From: an uncultured Bacteroidales bacterium
GTDB taxonomy: Bacteria; Bacteroidota; Bacteroidia; Bacteroidales; UBA932
NCBI GenBank assembly: GCA_934667175.1
Contig: CAKULN010000005.1
Span: forward strand, 32,980-96,979
Length of the DNA stretch: 64,000 nucleotides
Reading direction: 5' to 3'
In this document: piece after piece, positions 24,839 to 33,025 of the stretch
How the letters are laid out: every line of letters starts with the position of its first letter
Numbering within the stretch: the stretch's first letter is position 1
Position numbers and translations under genes: made by a program
Notes under the pieces: model-generated
What the model saw: the letters and a program-made list of their open reading frames with translations, nothing else
The model's database searches: none
Told to the model about the DNA's origin: nothing

Positions 24839-27502
24839 TTACTTATTTTTCAAGGCAGCAAGAGCTTTCTCGTAGCTTTCTATCTTTGAAAGGCTGTCAG
24901 CCTCCTTCTTGCGCTCCAAAGCCACGACTTTCTCCGGAGCATGGGCCACAAAGCTCTCGTTGGACAGTTTTTTCCTCACAGATTCAAGGAAACCACGCTG
25001 ATGTTCCAGCTCGGTCTCGATCTTTTTGATCTCCTCCTCGACATCAACGAGCCCCTCAAGCGGAACAAAGAGTTCCACTGTACGAACAAGCAATGAGACA
25101 CCGGCCGCGTCACCGAAATCAGCCACTTTCTCGACAGAAGATATGTTGGCAAGCTTGGTAATCACCGGAAGCATATTCATCGGAAAATCACCCTTTACTT
25201 TCAAGGCCAAACTCTCCTTTGGTGAGATGTTCTTCTGCTGACGGATTCCACGGATTCCGTTCACGGCCTCCTGGGCGATTCCGAACTCTTCGATGACTTT
25301 TTCATCGACAGGGCCAGCCTTAGGAGTCGGTTGGTACATGATGGTCTCCCCTTCCTTACGCTCAGCCATGGACTGCCAGAGTTCCTCCGTAATGAACGGC
25401 ATCACTGGATGAATCATCTTCAGCAATTTTTCAAAGAATATGATGGTGGCGTCATACGTCGCCTTGTCGATGCTCTCACCGAATGCCGGCTTGACAGCCT
25501 CAAGGTACCAGGCACAGTACTCGTCCCAGAAAAGCTTGTAGATGCTCATCAGGGCATCGGAGATCCTGAACTTGGAATAATGATCCTCTACAGTCTGAAT
25601 CGTCTGATTTAACTTGTTCTCGAACCAATTTACCGCCAACTTGTTAACTTCACTTTGTTGAAGTTCCTCATCAACCGTCCATCCTTGTACAAGACGGAAT
25701 GAGTTCCAGATTTTGTTGCAGAAATTTCTTCCCTGCTCAACCTGAGATTCATCATAGAATATGTCGTTGCCGGCTGACGAGCAGAGCAGCATGCCGATTC
25801 TCACGGCATCAGCTCCGTACTTGGCGATGAGGTCAAGCGGATCAGGAGAATTGCCAAGGGTCTTTGACATCTTCCTGCCAAGCTTGTCACGCACGATTCC
25901 CGTGAAGTAAACATTACTGAACGGGATGTCGTTCATGAACTCGTCCCCGGCCATGATCATCCTGGCAACCCAGAAGAAGATGATGTCCGGTCCAGTAACC
26001 AAGTCATTTGTAGGATAGTAGTAAGCGAGATCCTTGTTCGGTTCGTGCTCCGGATGTCCAGGCTTCTGAGGATCGAACACGGAGATCGGCCAGAGCCAGC
26101 TGGAGAACCATGTGTCGAGCACATCGTCATCCTGCCTGAGGTCAGCGGCTGTAAGTGCCGGATTGATCTTCTGTGCAGCGGCAAGAGCCTTCTCTGGAGT
26201 CTCCTCGACAACAATCTGTCCATCTGGAAGATAATAGGCCGGAATCCTCTGTCCCCACCAAAGCTGACGGGAGATGCACCAGTCGTGGGCGTTCTCCATC
26301 CAGTGACGGTAGGTGTTGCGGTACTTGTCCGGAATCAGCTTTATCTTACCGGACTCGACACTTTCAAGAGCCTTGGCGGCAAGGTCTTCCATCTTCAGAA
26401 ACCATTGTGCGGAGAGCTTAGGCTCGATGACGGCATTGGTCCTTTCCGAATATCCCACCGGAGAGGTATATTCCTCTACCTTGACAAGGTTACCGGACTC
26501 CTCCAACATCTTGACAATCTTCTTCCTGGCATCAAAGCGGTCCTCTCCGACCAGAATCTGAGCCTTCTCGTTCAGGCGGCCATGGTCATCAATGATGTCC
26601 ATGACAGGAAGATTGTGACGAAGACCGATCTCGTAGTCGTGGGCATCGTGGGCAGGAGTGACCTTTAGACAGCCTGTACCGAAATCCATCTCGACATAGC
26701 TATCTTCAATCACAGGAATCTCTCTGTTAATCAACGGGATGAGAACCTTCTTGCCTTTCAGCCAATGATGTCTCTCATCAGCGGGATTCACGCAGATCGC
26801 GGCATCAGCCATGATTGTCTCCGGACGGGTCGTAGCGATCACAAGATACTTGTCGGTCGGATTGCCGTTGCCGTCGGAAACATAATATTTAAGGTGATAG
26901 AAATGGCTCTTGGTGTCTCTGTGGATGACTTCATCGTCACTGATCGCGGTCAGAGCGACCGGATCCCAGTTGACCATGCGCACACCTCTATAAATCATTC
27001 CTTTCTTGTAGAAATAGCAGAATGTGGCGATCACGGCGTCAGATAACTCTGGCTCCATCGTGAATCTCGTACGGTCCCAATCACAGGATGCCCCCAGCTT
27101 GCGGAGCTGCTTGAGAATGATCCCGCCATGCTCCTCCTTCCATTCCCAGGCATATTTCATGAACTCGTCGCGGGTAAGGTCTTCCTTGGATATTCCCATT
27201 CCTTTGAGTTTGGCCACAACCTTGCTTTCGGTGGCGATCGAGGCATGGTCCGTGCCTGGAACCCAGCAGGCGTTCTTTCCGTCCATCCTGGCCTTGCGGA
27301 TCAGCACATCGTTCAATGTGTTGTTCAGCACGTGTCCCATGTGAAGGATTCCCGTCACGTTAGGTGGCGGAATGACTATCGTGTATGGCTCTTTCCCGTT
27401 CGGTTCGGAGTGGAAGCATTTGTGCTCTGTCCACCATGCGTACCATTTGTCTTCAACTTCCGCCGGATTGTACTTTGCGGAAAGCTCTTTTTTCTCGCTC
27501 AT
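24839..27502 (-). CDS. valS: Valyl-tRNA synthetase
   Basis: This is a class I synthetase with NVTGILHMGHVLNNT (HIGH motif) and KMSKTLGNSPDPLD (KMSKS motif), an editing insertion (residues about 190-340) and the C-terminal coiled coil expected for ValRS. With the ATG at 27502 (MSEKKEL) it is 887 residues, the normal size. The frame extends to a TTG at 27523, but the -7 box at 27530-27537 would put the transcript start at or after it. It is the first gene of the operon running down to the dipeptidase. Confidence 0.96.
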   Translation of the reverse strand: MSEKKELSAKYNPAEVEDKWYAWWTEHKCFHSEPNGKEPYTIVIPPPNVTGILHMGHVLNNTLNDVLIRKARMDGKNACWVPGTDHASIATESKVVAKLKGMGISKEDLTRDEFMKYAWEWKEEHGGIILKQLRKLGASCDWDRTRFTMEPELSDAVIATFCYFYKKGMIYRGVRMVNWDPVALTAISDDEVIHRDTKSHFYHLKYYVSDGNGNPTDKYLVIATTRPETIMADAAICVNPADERHHWLKGKKVLIPLINREIPVIEDSYVEMDFGTGCLKVTPAHDAHDYEIGLRHNLPVMDIIDDHGRLNEKAQILVGEDRFDARKKIVKMLEESGNLVKVEEYTSPVGYSERTNAVIEPKLSAQWFLKMEDLAAKALESVESGKIKLIPDKYRNTYRHWMENAHDWCISRQLWWGQRIPAYYLPDGQIVVEETPEKALAAAQKINPALTAADLRQDDDVLDTWFSSWLWPISVFDPQKPGHPEHEPNKDLAYYYPTNDLVTGPDIIFFWVARMIMAGDEFMNDIPFSNVYFTGIVRDKLGRKMSKTLGNSPDPLDLIAKYGADAVRIGMLLCSSAGNDIFYDESQVEQGRNFCNKIWNSFRLVQGWTVDEELQQSEVNKLAVNWFENKLNQTIQTVEDHYSKFRISDALMSIYKLFWDEYCAWYLEAVKPAFGESIDKATYDATIIFFEKLLKMIHPVMPFITEELWQSMAERKEGETIMYQPTPKAGPVDEKVIEEFGIAQEAVNGIRGIRQQKNISPKESLALKVKGDFPMNMLPVITKLANISSVEKVADFGDAAGVSLLVRTVELFVPLEGLVDVEEEIKKIETELEHQRGFLESVRKKLSNESFVAHAPEKVVALERKKEADSLSKIESYEKALAALKNK

Positions 27503-27529
27503 ATTACTGCTTATAATATACAAAGTTTA

Positions 27530-27558
27530 CAAAGATAGCACATTTTTCACTAAATTTG
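27530..27558. promoter_or_regulatory. Divergent -7 boxes for valS and the DUF3467 gene
   Basis: TATCTTTG on the minus strand (27530-27537) points to valS; TAAATTTG on the plus strand (27551-27558) points to DUF3467. Both match TAnnTTTG and lie 20-30 bases from the respective starts. The two promoters face outward from a 13-base centre. Confidence 0.5.
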
Positions 27559-27579
27559 CCTTAAAAATACACACATACT

Positions 27580-27909
27580 ATGGAAGAGAAGAAAGAAATC
27601 AGTCTGGAAATCCGTCCGGAAGTGGCAAAGGGCACATATTCAAACCTTGCTATAATCACGCATTCGCACAGCGAGTTCATCATCGACTTCGCCACCATCC
27701 TTCCGGGATTGCCGAAGCCGGACATCAGCAACCGCATCGTGATGACTCCGGAGCACGCCAAAAGGCTTCTCAACGCGCTCATGGACAATGTGACCAAATA
27801 CGAGTCACAATTCGGGCTCATCAACCTCGGTGGCGGGCAGCCACAACAGGGTGGAACGTTCAATCTCGGTGACCTGCCACAATTCGGTCCTAACGGAGCC
27901 AAATCATAA
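27580..27909 (+). CDS. DUF3467 domain protein
   Basis: The 109-residue protein begins with EEKKEISLEIRPEVAKGTYSNLAIITHSHSEF, the conserved start of DUF3467. It has a glycine/glutamine-rich tail. No signal peptide or membrane segment is visible. The function of the family is unknown. Its stop codon overlaps the kdsC start (TAATG), so the two are probably made together. Confidence 0.88.
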   Translation: MEEKKEISLEIRPEVAKGTYSNLAIITHSHSEFIIDFATILPGLPKPDISNRIVMTPEHAKRLLNALMDNVTKYESQFGLINLGGGQPQQGGTFNLGDLPQFGPNGAKS

Positions 27910-28433
27910 TGACAGATTTCAAGGACATCAAGGCATTCACGTTCGACATAGACGGGGTGATGACAGACGGTGGGATCCTGGCGGATCTCGAAGGTCAGCT
28001 CTACAGGACCTTTGACGCCAAGGATGGTTTTGCCGTCAGAATGGCATGCATGAACGGCTTCCCTGTCGGTGTGATCACAGGGGGACGGTCACAAAGCATC
28101 AGAGCCAGATTCAGCAGCAACGGCATCAATCCTGAGGACATTTATCTTGGCTCCCGCGACAAAATCGAAGACTTCGAGGACTTCTGCAAGAGACATGGCT
28201 TAAGGCCCCACCAAGTCATGTACTTCGGTGATGACATCCCGGACATTGAGGTGATTGAGGCCGCCGGAATCGGAGTCTGTCCGAGCGATGCGGTCGAAGA
28301 GGTCAAAGAAGCTGCGGACATCATCTCCGACAGGCCAGGAGGAAGAGCGTGCGTGCGCGAGTACATGGAAAAGGCCATGAAGGCGCAAGGGCGATGGAAC
28401 TTCGACGCCATCACTTACAAGAAAAAGTTTTAG
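27909..28433 (+). CDS. kdsC: KDO-8-phosphate phosphatase (HAD family, KdsC-like)
   Basis: The 174-residue HAD phosphatase has the nucleophile motif FDIDGVMTDG, TGGRSQSI as motif II, and FGDDIPD as the Mg-binding motif IV. Lack of a cap domain, the length and SDRPGGRACVRE near the end match KdsC, which releases KDO from KDO-8-phosphate for lipid A-core synthesis. A related HAD enzyme such as an acylneuraminate phosphatase is less likely. It is coupled to DUF3467 and followed by maf after 4 bases. Confidence 0.88.
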   Translation: MTDFKDIKAFTFDIDGVMTDGGILADLEGQLYRTFDAKDGFAVRMACMNGFPVGVITGGRSQSIRARFSSNGINPEDIYLGSRDKIEDFEDFCKRHGLRPHQVMYFGDDIPDIEVIEAAGIGVCPSDAVEEVKEAADIISDRPGGRACVREYMEKAMKAQGRWNFDAITYKKKF

Positions 28434-28437
28434 GAAT

Positions 28438-29022
28438 ATGTTCACTCACGGAAAGAGGATCATACTTGCCAGCAACTCCCCCAGAAGACGCGAGCTTCTG
28501 GCAGGACTTGACATTGATTTCACGGTTGACACGGGCACTTCGTTTGTCGAGGAGTACTCCCCTGACACTCCGCACGTAAAGGTTCCCGAATTGATGTCGG
28601 AGGGTAAGTCACTCGGCTTTCATAGGGAACTTGCCGATGACGAGATTCTGGTGACATCGGACACGATGGTCTTGTGCGGGGTCGAGATTCTGGGGAAGCC
28701 ACAGGACAGAGCAGACGCAGTCAGGATGCTGAGGCTTCTCTCAGGCCGTGAGCATCAAGTGATTACTGCCGTGACAATCCGTGATGCTCATCGTAAAAGG
28801 ACATTCTCAGTCTCGACTGATGTCTATTTCAAGAACTTGTCCGACAACGAGATTGACTACTACATCGATAACTTCAAGCCTTTCGACAAAGCCGGTGCCT
28901 ACGGCATTCAGGAATGGATAGGCTACGTCGGAATCACCAGAATCGAGGGATCGTTCTACAACGTGATGGGTTTCCCTACCCAGCGGTTTTACGAGGAACT
29001 ACAAGACTTTTTGAACCGATGA
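28438..29022 (+). CDS. maf: Maf-like nucleoside triphosphate pyrophosphatase
   Basis: The 194-residue protein has the Maf signature LASNSPRRRELLAG, the catalytic SDTMV and KPFDKAGAYGIQEW blocks. Maf proteins hydrolyse non-canonical or canonical dNTPs such as dTTP/UTP. Its stop codon overlaps the start of the next gene (ATGA), showing tight packing in this operon. Confidence 0.94.
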   Translation: MFTHGKRIILASNSPRRRELLAGLDIDFTVDTGTSFVEEYSPDTPHVKVPELMSEGKSLGFHRELADDEILVTSDTMVLCGVEILGKPQDRADAVRMLRLLSGREHQVITAVTIRDAHRKRTFSVSTDVYFKNLSDNEIDYYIDNFKPFDKAGAYGIQEWIGYVGITRIEGSFYNVMGFPTQRFYEELQDFLNR

Positions 29023-29951
29023 CAAAGGTGATTCTCCACAGGATTGTGAAATATGCAACTACGGCTTTGTTTGCTTTGCTTGTCTGCGGATGCAATCAAG
29101 ATGCATTTGTGAATCAGCTAAGTCCTTCAATCCGCGATATTTCACTCCCTGAAGACGGGGACTCTGTCAAAGTCAGGTTCAAGACCGGCGATTGGCGGGT
29201 ATATTCAATACGTGTCAACGGTGGACATAGTTGGCACCCTGGCCTCAGCTCCGAAATGACAGAGGTTGATGATGGTAAAATAAAACTGTCGGATAATGGA
29301 TTCACGATGTTCTACCAAAAGTCCTCGGAGCGAGAACTGGCCATGTTCTTCCAGCCTAATTTTTCTGATTCAGACCTCAAAGTGGACGTTGTCATCGCCT
29401 CTTCATTTGAATATGACACCTTGACTGTCACCCAACCTCGCAGTTCAGGCTATGATCTGGAAAGAATCGAGTGGAACGAGCCAGTGACAAGGACTTTCCC
29501 CGAATATGAAAAAGGCTGGGGCCCCCTGTCTTACAAAAATGAAGGTCCCGACACATTGCGCGTCAATATGAGAGTGTTTTTCGGAGCGGCCAGACAGGTG
29601 AAATTCTCGGACGATTCCGGGTTCGGACTTTATTGCGGAGACTTCAGAGTACCCGTACCCGACGGAGCATTGAATGATGAGACACTCTGTTTCAGCAAGC
29701 AAGACTCTGTAATCTATAGTTACGACACAAAAGAATACCCGCTTGTGGATGACAGAGAAATTATCATGAAATTTCCTCCTACCGGAAAATTTTCTCTGTA
29801 CTATAACGTGCTTTGGAACATTGACACCTACTCTACCGGCTACAACATGTCCCTCAGAAATAAGGCCACAGGCAAGATTGTGGAGATCAAAGGAAAGTTT
29901 TCGAGCATGTCTCCGAACGGAGTGTTCTCCCTATATACAGAGAAGCGATGA
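29019..29951 (+). CDS. Unknown lipoprotein, BACON-like N-terminal region
   Basis: I do not recognise this protein. With the ATG at 29019, which overlaps the maf stop codon, it has 310 residues and a lipoprotein signal ending in LLVCGC. The frame is open further upstream, but that would lie inside maf and lose the signal. The first half resembles BACON-type beta-sandwich domains (SLPEDGDSVKVRFKT, later DTLTVTQPRSSGY). The second half is beta-rich without a known motif. Its stop codon overlaps the start of the PagL-like gene (ATGA), so the two likely act together at the outer membrane. Confidence 0.8.
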   Translation: MTKVILHRIVKYATTALFALLVCGCNQDAFVNQLSPSIRDISLPEDGDSVKVRFKTGDWRVYSIRVNGGHSWHPGLSSEMTEVDDGKIKLSDNGFTMFYQKSSERELAMFFQPNFSDSDLKVDVVIASSFEYDTLTVTQPRSSGYDLERIEWNEPVTRTFPEYEKGWGPLSYKNEGPDTLRVNMRVFFGAARQVKFSDDSGFGLYCGDFRVPVPDGALNDETLCFSKQDSVIYSYDTKEYPLVDDREIIMKFPPTGKFSLYYNVLWNIDTYSTGYNMSLRNKATGKIVEIKGKFSSMSPNGVFSLYTEKR

Positions 29952-31174
29952 GAGTAAGGATATTCATAAAACCAATTCTGACGGTTCTGGCTTTATCCGC
30001 CTCACTTATTGCGGAAGGCCATCAAGCGGACAGTTCCAAGGTGACGCATAGGGTCGGGATCAATGTCCGCCCGTCCTACATTCTGCCGACACACAAGTTT
30101 TTCAGAGGGGACAACTCTCTTGGCAAACGGTTGGACAAGAGCGGTTCAGCCCATCTGCAATATTCATTCTCATTCCCTTCTGACAGCCGCTACGGCAGGA
30201 TGTTTCCGACTGCCTACCAAGGGATAGGAGTGGCGTGGAACACGTTCTTCGACAAAAACGAGATCGGCAATCCGGCTGCGGTCTATGCGTTCCAAGGAGC
30301 CACTCTGGCGCGATTGTCACCAAAACTGTCGTTGGACTATGAATGGAATTTCGGGCTGTCTTTCGGATGGCGTCCCTACGATCCTTACGGAGACTTTTAC
30401 CCGGAATTTCCCAACGAGCGCAATCTGGTGGTCGGTTCAAGGGTAAACGCCTACATCAACTTCGGTGTGCTTCTCAAATGGGCCCCTTCACCAAACTGGT
30501 CAGTGTCGGGAGGAATTGATCTGACTCATTATTCCAACGGCAACACCAGCTACCCCAACGCAGGTGTCAACACTATCGGCCTTAGAATAGGAGCGGCGAG
30601 GTATTTCGGCCCGGAGCGAATGGCCAACCTCACAAGATCCGGACGTTCGTATGAATATGACAACGTAAAACCAGACAGAAGAATGACCTATGATGTCATC
30701 CTCTATGGAGCAGCCAGGGCAAAGGGCCTCATCTGGGAAGACACGCCATATATCGCCGAAGGCATGTTCGGGGTCATAGGCTTGAACATCAACCCATTGT
30801 ACCGGGTAAATAAGTTTTTCAGAGCCGGATTCTCGCTCGATGTCCAGTACGATGAAAGCGCCAATGTCGGTGATCATGTGGCAGGGATTGGCGACGATGG
30901 CAACATCAAGTTCTTCCGCCCCCCTCTTGGCGAGCAATTAGGAATCGGACTCTCTCTAAGGGCGGAATTCGTCATGCCGATCTTCTCTGTCAACATCGGT
31001 TTCGGACGTAACGTCATCTACAAGGGAGACGAACTCAAGGGGTTCTATCAAACTCTTGCCCTGAAGACCGACCTCTATAAAAATCTGTTCCTTCACATCG
31101 GCTACAAGCTTCACGACTTCCACGATCCAAACAATCTGATGCTCGGACTCGGATGGCGGATAGGAAACAGATAG
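29948..31174 (+). CDS. PagL-like lipid A deacylase / acyloxyacyl hydrolase family outer-membrane protein
   Basis: The 408-residue protein has a signal peptide and then a predicted beta-barrel with many alternating strands. The segment DLTHYSNGNTSYPNAGVN matches the PagL active-site pattern H-x-S-N(A/G), with the His-Ser pair as catalytic residues. PagL enzymes remove a 3-O-acyl chain from lipid A. The protein is more than twice the length of Pseudomonas PagL, as usual for Bacteroidota members, so it may have two barrel-like halves. It is coupled to an unknown lipoprotein and shares a transcription unit with kdsC, which supports a lipopolysaccharide role. Confidence 0.78.
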   Translation: MRVRIFIKPILTVLALSASLIAEGHQADSSKVTHRVGINVRPSYILPTHKFFRGDNSLGKRLDKSGSAHLQYSFSFPSDSRYGRMFPTAYQGIGVAWNTFFDKNEIGNPAAVYAFQGATLARLSPKLSLDYEWNFGLSFGWRPYDPYGDFYPEFPNERNLVVGSRVNAYINFGVLLKWAPSPNWSVSGGIDLTHYSNGNTSYPNAGVNTIGLRIGAARYFGPERMANLTRSGRSYEYDNVKPDRRMTYDVILYGAARAKGLIWEDTPYIAEGMFGVIGLNINPLYRVNKFFRAGFSLDVQYDESANVGDHVAGIGDDGNIKFFRPPLGEQLGIGLSLRAEFVMPIFSVNIGFGRNVIYKGDELKGFYQTLALKTDLYKNLFLHIGYKLHDFHDPNNLMLGLGWRIGNR

Positions 31175-31180
31175 GAACCA

Positions 31181-32851
31181 ATGATTGACCCCTTGGCCGC
31201 GACATATAATATATCCAACATGATGAGATTCTTGATTATAAAAGTCATTGCCGCGCTCTGCTTGGTCACGTCCGCGAGTCTTATACCGCAAAGTTGCGCC
31301 AAAACAGAAAACGGTGACAACAAAAGGATGCTTGAAGCTCTTGACAAAACAATAGCCGAAAGGGACATCTATGAAAGACTCAAGCGGGAACGGATAGATT
31401 CTATAAAAGCGGAAACCAGACCAGATGCAGGCGACAGTCTAAAATACGAAATCTATGACAGGTTGTTCGATGAATACTACCAATATGACATCGATTCCGC
31501 CATATTCTACGCACGAAAGAAACTATCCATAGCTCAAAAATCAGAATCAGGTCTGCATCGCAACGAGAGGATTATCGATGCTGAGATGGACATCGCTGAC
31601 AGGTACGTTCTTTCCGGAATGTATCTGGAGGCTTCGGACATAATGAACGGCATGGAGCCCGAATTCATGCCGAGGCAACTCATGCTGAGATATTTCCAAA
31701 TAAGCAACAATTTGTACGGGAACATGGCGAGAATGTCCGATGACCCTCTCATCAAAGAGGAATATATCAAGAAGCGGGATTCATTCAGAAATGAACTGTA
31801 CAGAAATCTTAGCGATGACGACCTTTTCAAACTCTACGTCTGGTCTGACATTGAGATCGACAAAGGCAACCCGCAGCCAATCCTGGACTCTCTGCTTGCT
31901 GTCCGTTCTTCCGGAATATTGGATGTACACGAAAGAGCGATAGTCAGTTACATCGCATCCATCGCATCACGCATGTGTGGAAGGGACTCCGAAGCCATCG
32001 GGCTCCTTGCGGAAAGCGCAGCCAATGACCTCCGTACTCCGGTCAATGAATACAAGTCACTCTACGAGCTCGCGGAGCTGTTGTACCGCGAAGGCGACAT
32101 CAAAAGGGCCTACCGCTATGTGAACCAATCCATTAGGGACGCTGTGGCCGCCAACGCAAGCATAAACGTACAGGCCATAAACTCGATGTTGCCTCTAATC
32201 TCCGAGACCTATGACATCTGGGTGCACAACAGACGCACGCAACTCTACATCATCCTGTTTGTCATAAGCGCACTACTCCTTTCGCTCGTCATCGCGGTGC
32301 AGTACATGATCAGAAGCCACCGTAAAGTGGCGGTCGCCAATGCAAGACTCAAGGAATATGTGAACCTTCTACAAGAATCCAATGACATCAAAGAGCAATA
32401 TTTAGGAATATATCTGGATATGTGCTCGGACTACATTGCCGGTCTGGAGAGATACCGCTCCAAACTACGCAGGGCAGCGAAGGATGGCGGATTCGGTGAG
32501 GTGATGGAAAACCTGAAGTCCACCGAGTTCATCGACAAGGAGTTGGAAGGCTTCTACGTACGCTTCGACGAGTCGTTTCTGGCTCTGTTCCCCGACTTTG
32601 TCGAACGGCTCAATTCCCTTCTTCAGGAAGACAAGAGATTTGAGGCGAGAGGTAAGAACGGAATGCTCACGACTGAGCTGCGCGTTGCCGCGCTGATACG
32701 TCTTGGAGTCACCGATTCCACAAAAATCGCCCACTTCCTCAGAAGGTCAGTATCCACGATTTACAACTACCGTGTCAAGATGAGAAACTCCGCTGTTTCC
32801 GGCCGCGAAGACTTCGAAAAACAAATCATGAGCATCGGAAGGCTCTCTTGA
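31181..32851 (+). CDS. SusR-like membrane-bound transcriptional regulator (DUF6377)
   Basis: The protein has up to 556 residues: an N-terminal hydrophobic export signal, a helical TPR-like region of about 300 residues (predicted periplasmic), a membrane helix near 354-376, a coiled-coil stretch and a C-terminal HTH (about 500-540, including STKIAHFLRRSVSTIYNYRVKMRN). This order matches SusR and the regulators of Bacteroides thetaiotaomicron starch and dextran loci. It would sense an oligosaccharide in the periplasm and activate the SusC promoter. The start could be ATG 31181 or ATG 31220 (MMRFLIIK), the latter giving a tidier signal. It begins 6 bases after the PagL-like gene. Confidence 0.85.
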   Translation: MIDPLAATYNISNMMRFLIIKVIAALCLVTSASLIPQSCAKTENGDNKRMLEALDKTIAERDIYERLKRERIDSIKAETRPDAGDSLKYEIYDRLFDEYYQYDIDSAIFYARKKLSIAQKSESGLHRNERIIDAEMDIADRYVLSGMYLEASDIMNGMEPEFMPRQLMLRYFQISNNLYGNMARMSDDPLIKEEYIKKRDSFRNELYRNLSDDDLFKLYVWSDIEIDKGNPQPILDSLLAVRSSGILDVHERAIVSYIASIASRMCGRDSEAIGLLAESAANDLRTPVNEYKSLYELAELLYREGDIKRAYRYVNQSIRDAVAANASINVQAINSMLPLISETYDIWVHNRRTQLYIILFVISALLLSLVIAVQYMIRSHRKVAVANARLKEYVNLLQESNDIKEQYLGIYLDMCSDYIAGLERYRSKLRRAAKDGGFGEVMENLKSTEFIDKELEGFYVRFDESFLALFPDFVERLNSLLQEDKRFEARGKNGMLTTELRVAALIRLGVTDSTKIAHFLRRSVSTIYNYRVKMRNSAVSGREDFEKQIMSIGRLS

Positions 32852-32958
32852 AACACTACTATTTTCCCAAAGACACAAAACGTAATAAGCAATATACCAA
32901 TATTTTACAATTTTGTCTGACTACTAAAACAGTACCATCGCTTTGTCATGATTGCGTT

Positions 32959-32987
32959 ATTGGTTTTCTTTGCGAAGAATAACCAAT
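32959..32987 (+). promoter_or_regulatory. Hairpin in the SusC leader
   Basis: ATTGGTTTTCTT and AAGAATAACCAAT pair with a single bulged base around the loop TGCG. It lies 38 bases before the SusC ATG, in the 174-base gap after the regulator gene. It could be a regulator binding site or a leader structure. No strong -7 box is visible in the gap, as expected for an activator-dependent promoter. Confidence 0.45.
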
Positions 32988-33025
32988 GGAATATTCTCGT
33001 TTATTTATTAAAACTTTTTAAGGAT

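Noticed and set aside
28914..29018. N-terminal extension of the unknown lipoprotein
   Set aside because: It overlaps maf by more than 100 bases and hides the lipoprotein signal; ATG 29019 overlaps the maf stop as other joints in this operon do.
32948..33025. N-terminal extension of SusC to ATG 32948
   Set aside because: It crosses the leader hairpin and would bury the clear signal peptide that starts at 33026.
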